A DNA stretch of 7,382 bases from NCBI GenBank assembly GCA_959606905.1, contig CAUHML010000155.1, forward strand, positions 1 to 7,382. Direction: 5' to 3'. Each line of letters starts with the position of its first letter. Position 1 is the first letter of the stretch. This document shows positions 6,967 through 7,382 of the stretch, piece by piece. This DNA is from an uncultured Bacteroides sp. Lineage in GTDB: Bacteria > Bacteroidota > Bacteroidia > Bacteroidales > Bacteroidaceae. The notes below the pieces were generated by a model. It ran no database searches. It was not told the DNA's origin and worked only from the letters and a program-made list of their open reading frames with translations. The position numbers and the translations under genes were made by a program.

Positions 6967-7298
6967 AAGAATCGTTAGAATAAAAAAACGCTCTTCTACC
7001 AATATATTTGCATAAAACATAATGCCCTTCCAAACAGTTTAATCCATAGCCGCATAATTATCCCAAAGCAAGTAAAGCTAGTTTAAAACAGCACCATCTG
7101 ATTACAATGATAACTTGAAACATATAGGTACATTATTAAAAGCATAATACACCTTATATTATACATAGTAATCCCCAATATTTGCGGCAACTTTTCAATA
7201 ACCCAATTTTTCAATCTTAAATAAAGGATTGAGGTGATTGAAGAACACAAGCCAAAATCAAAAGGCTACCATAGGTTTCTATAACATACTATAAACAA
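6967..7298. other. AT-rich intergenic spacer upstream of the secreted-protein gene
   Basis: No open reading frame of credible length or composition is visible on either strand in this 332-bp stretch. On the plus strand, TATATTTG at 7003-7010 matches the -7 consensus but has no TTTG at the -33 distance, and TAGGTTTC at 7272-7279 is a one-mismatch -7 box close to the next start codon. A short inverted repeat, TCAATC (7211-7216) with GATTGA (7227-7232), has a 10-base loop and no T-tract. The promoter of the downstream gene is presumably here, but I cannot place it with confidence. Confidence 0.5.
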
Positions 7299-7382
7299 AT
7301 GAAAAGAATCAAATTATTTACAGCGGCTTTGCTGCTGGCGGCTATATCCGCAGGAAACGATGTGTGGGCGCTTTCCGATTCA
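7299..7382 (+). CDS. Secreted protein of unknown function, N-terminal fragment (continues beyond window)
   Basis: An ATG at 7299 opens a frame that runs to the window edge, 28 codons in all. The visible residues form a classic signal peptide: a basic start (MKRIK), an apolar core (LFTAALLLAAISA), and a likely signal-peptidase I site after VWA or after ISA. There is no cysteine, so it is not a lipoprotein in the visible part. Nothing of the mature protein is present apart from LSDS, so no family can be named. The long AT-rich spacer upstream means it is probably its own transcription unit. Confidence 0.75.
   Translation, partial: MKRIKLFTAALLLAAISAGNDVWALSDS

Overview
The window looks like chromosomal DNA of a Bacteroides-type organism (Bacteroidales). 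The evidence is the promoter style (TAnnTTTG -7 boxes with TTTG-like -33 boxes), the lack of clear Shine-Dalgarno sequences before the minus-strand genes, and a capsule/exopolysaccharide gene set of Bacteroides type: a CapD-like dehydratase homologue, a long SLBB export protein, a Wzz chain-length protein, a UpxY/NusG-like protein and a WbuC-family cupin. The genus call is an inference; no marker gene fixes the species.

Layout. The left edge (1-384, +) is the 3' end of dnaJ. It converges on a bidirectional terminator at about 402-441. From 6646 down to 465 lies a minus-strand, apparently self-contained polysaccharide cluster. In transcription order it holds a membrane-anchored CapD/WbpM-type dehydratase homologue (6646-4973), a 140-bp gap with its own promoter, a secreted protein with six SLBB repeats (4832-2364), a Wzz-like inner-membrane protein (2355-1249), a short NusG-N-domain protein (1252-923) and a WbuC-like cupin (923-465). 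The last four are packed with an 8-nt gap or with overlaps, so they probably form one transcript. Divergent from the cluster, on the + strand, are a tRNA-Thr(CGT) with its own promoter and terminator (6793-6966), an AT-rich 330-bp spacer, and the first 28 codons of a secreted protein at the right edge (7299-7382).

How the genes may work together. The SLBB and Wzz-like proteins would form the periplasm-spanning export and chain-length machinery of a surface polysaccharide. The NusG-like protein may help polymerase read the operon. The cupin is of a family usually found with O-antigen or capsule genes. The cluster has no glycosyltransferase, flippase, polymerase or tyrosine kinase, so it would have to work with enzymes encoded elsewhere.

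Most interesting points. The CapD homologue keeps its membrane and NAD-binding parts but has lost the catalytic Thr-Asp-Lys (now Ala-Ala-Asn) and about 30 residues of the substrate-binding region, so it looks like an intact pseudoenzyme. The NusG-like protein lacks a KOW domain and sits fourth in the cluster, instead of first as UpxY proteins usually do.
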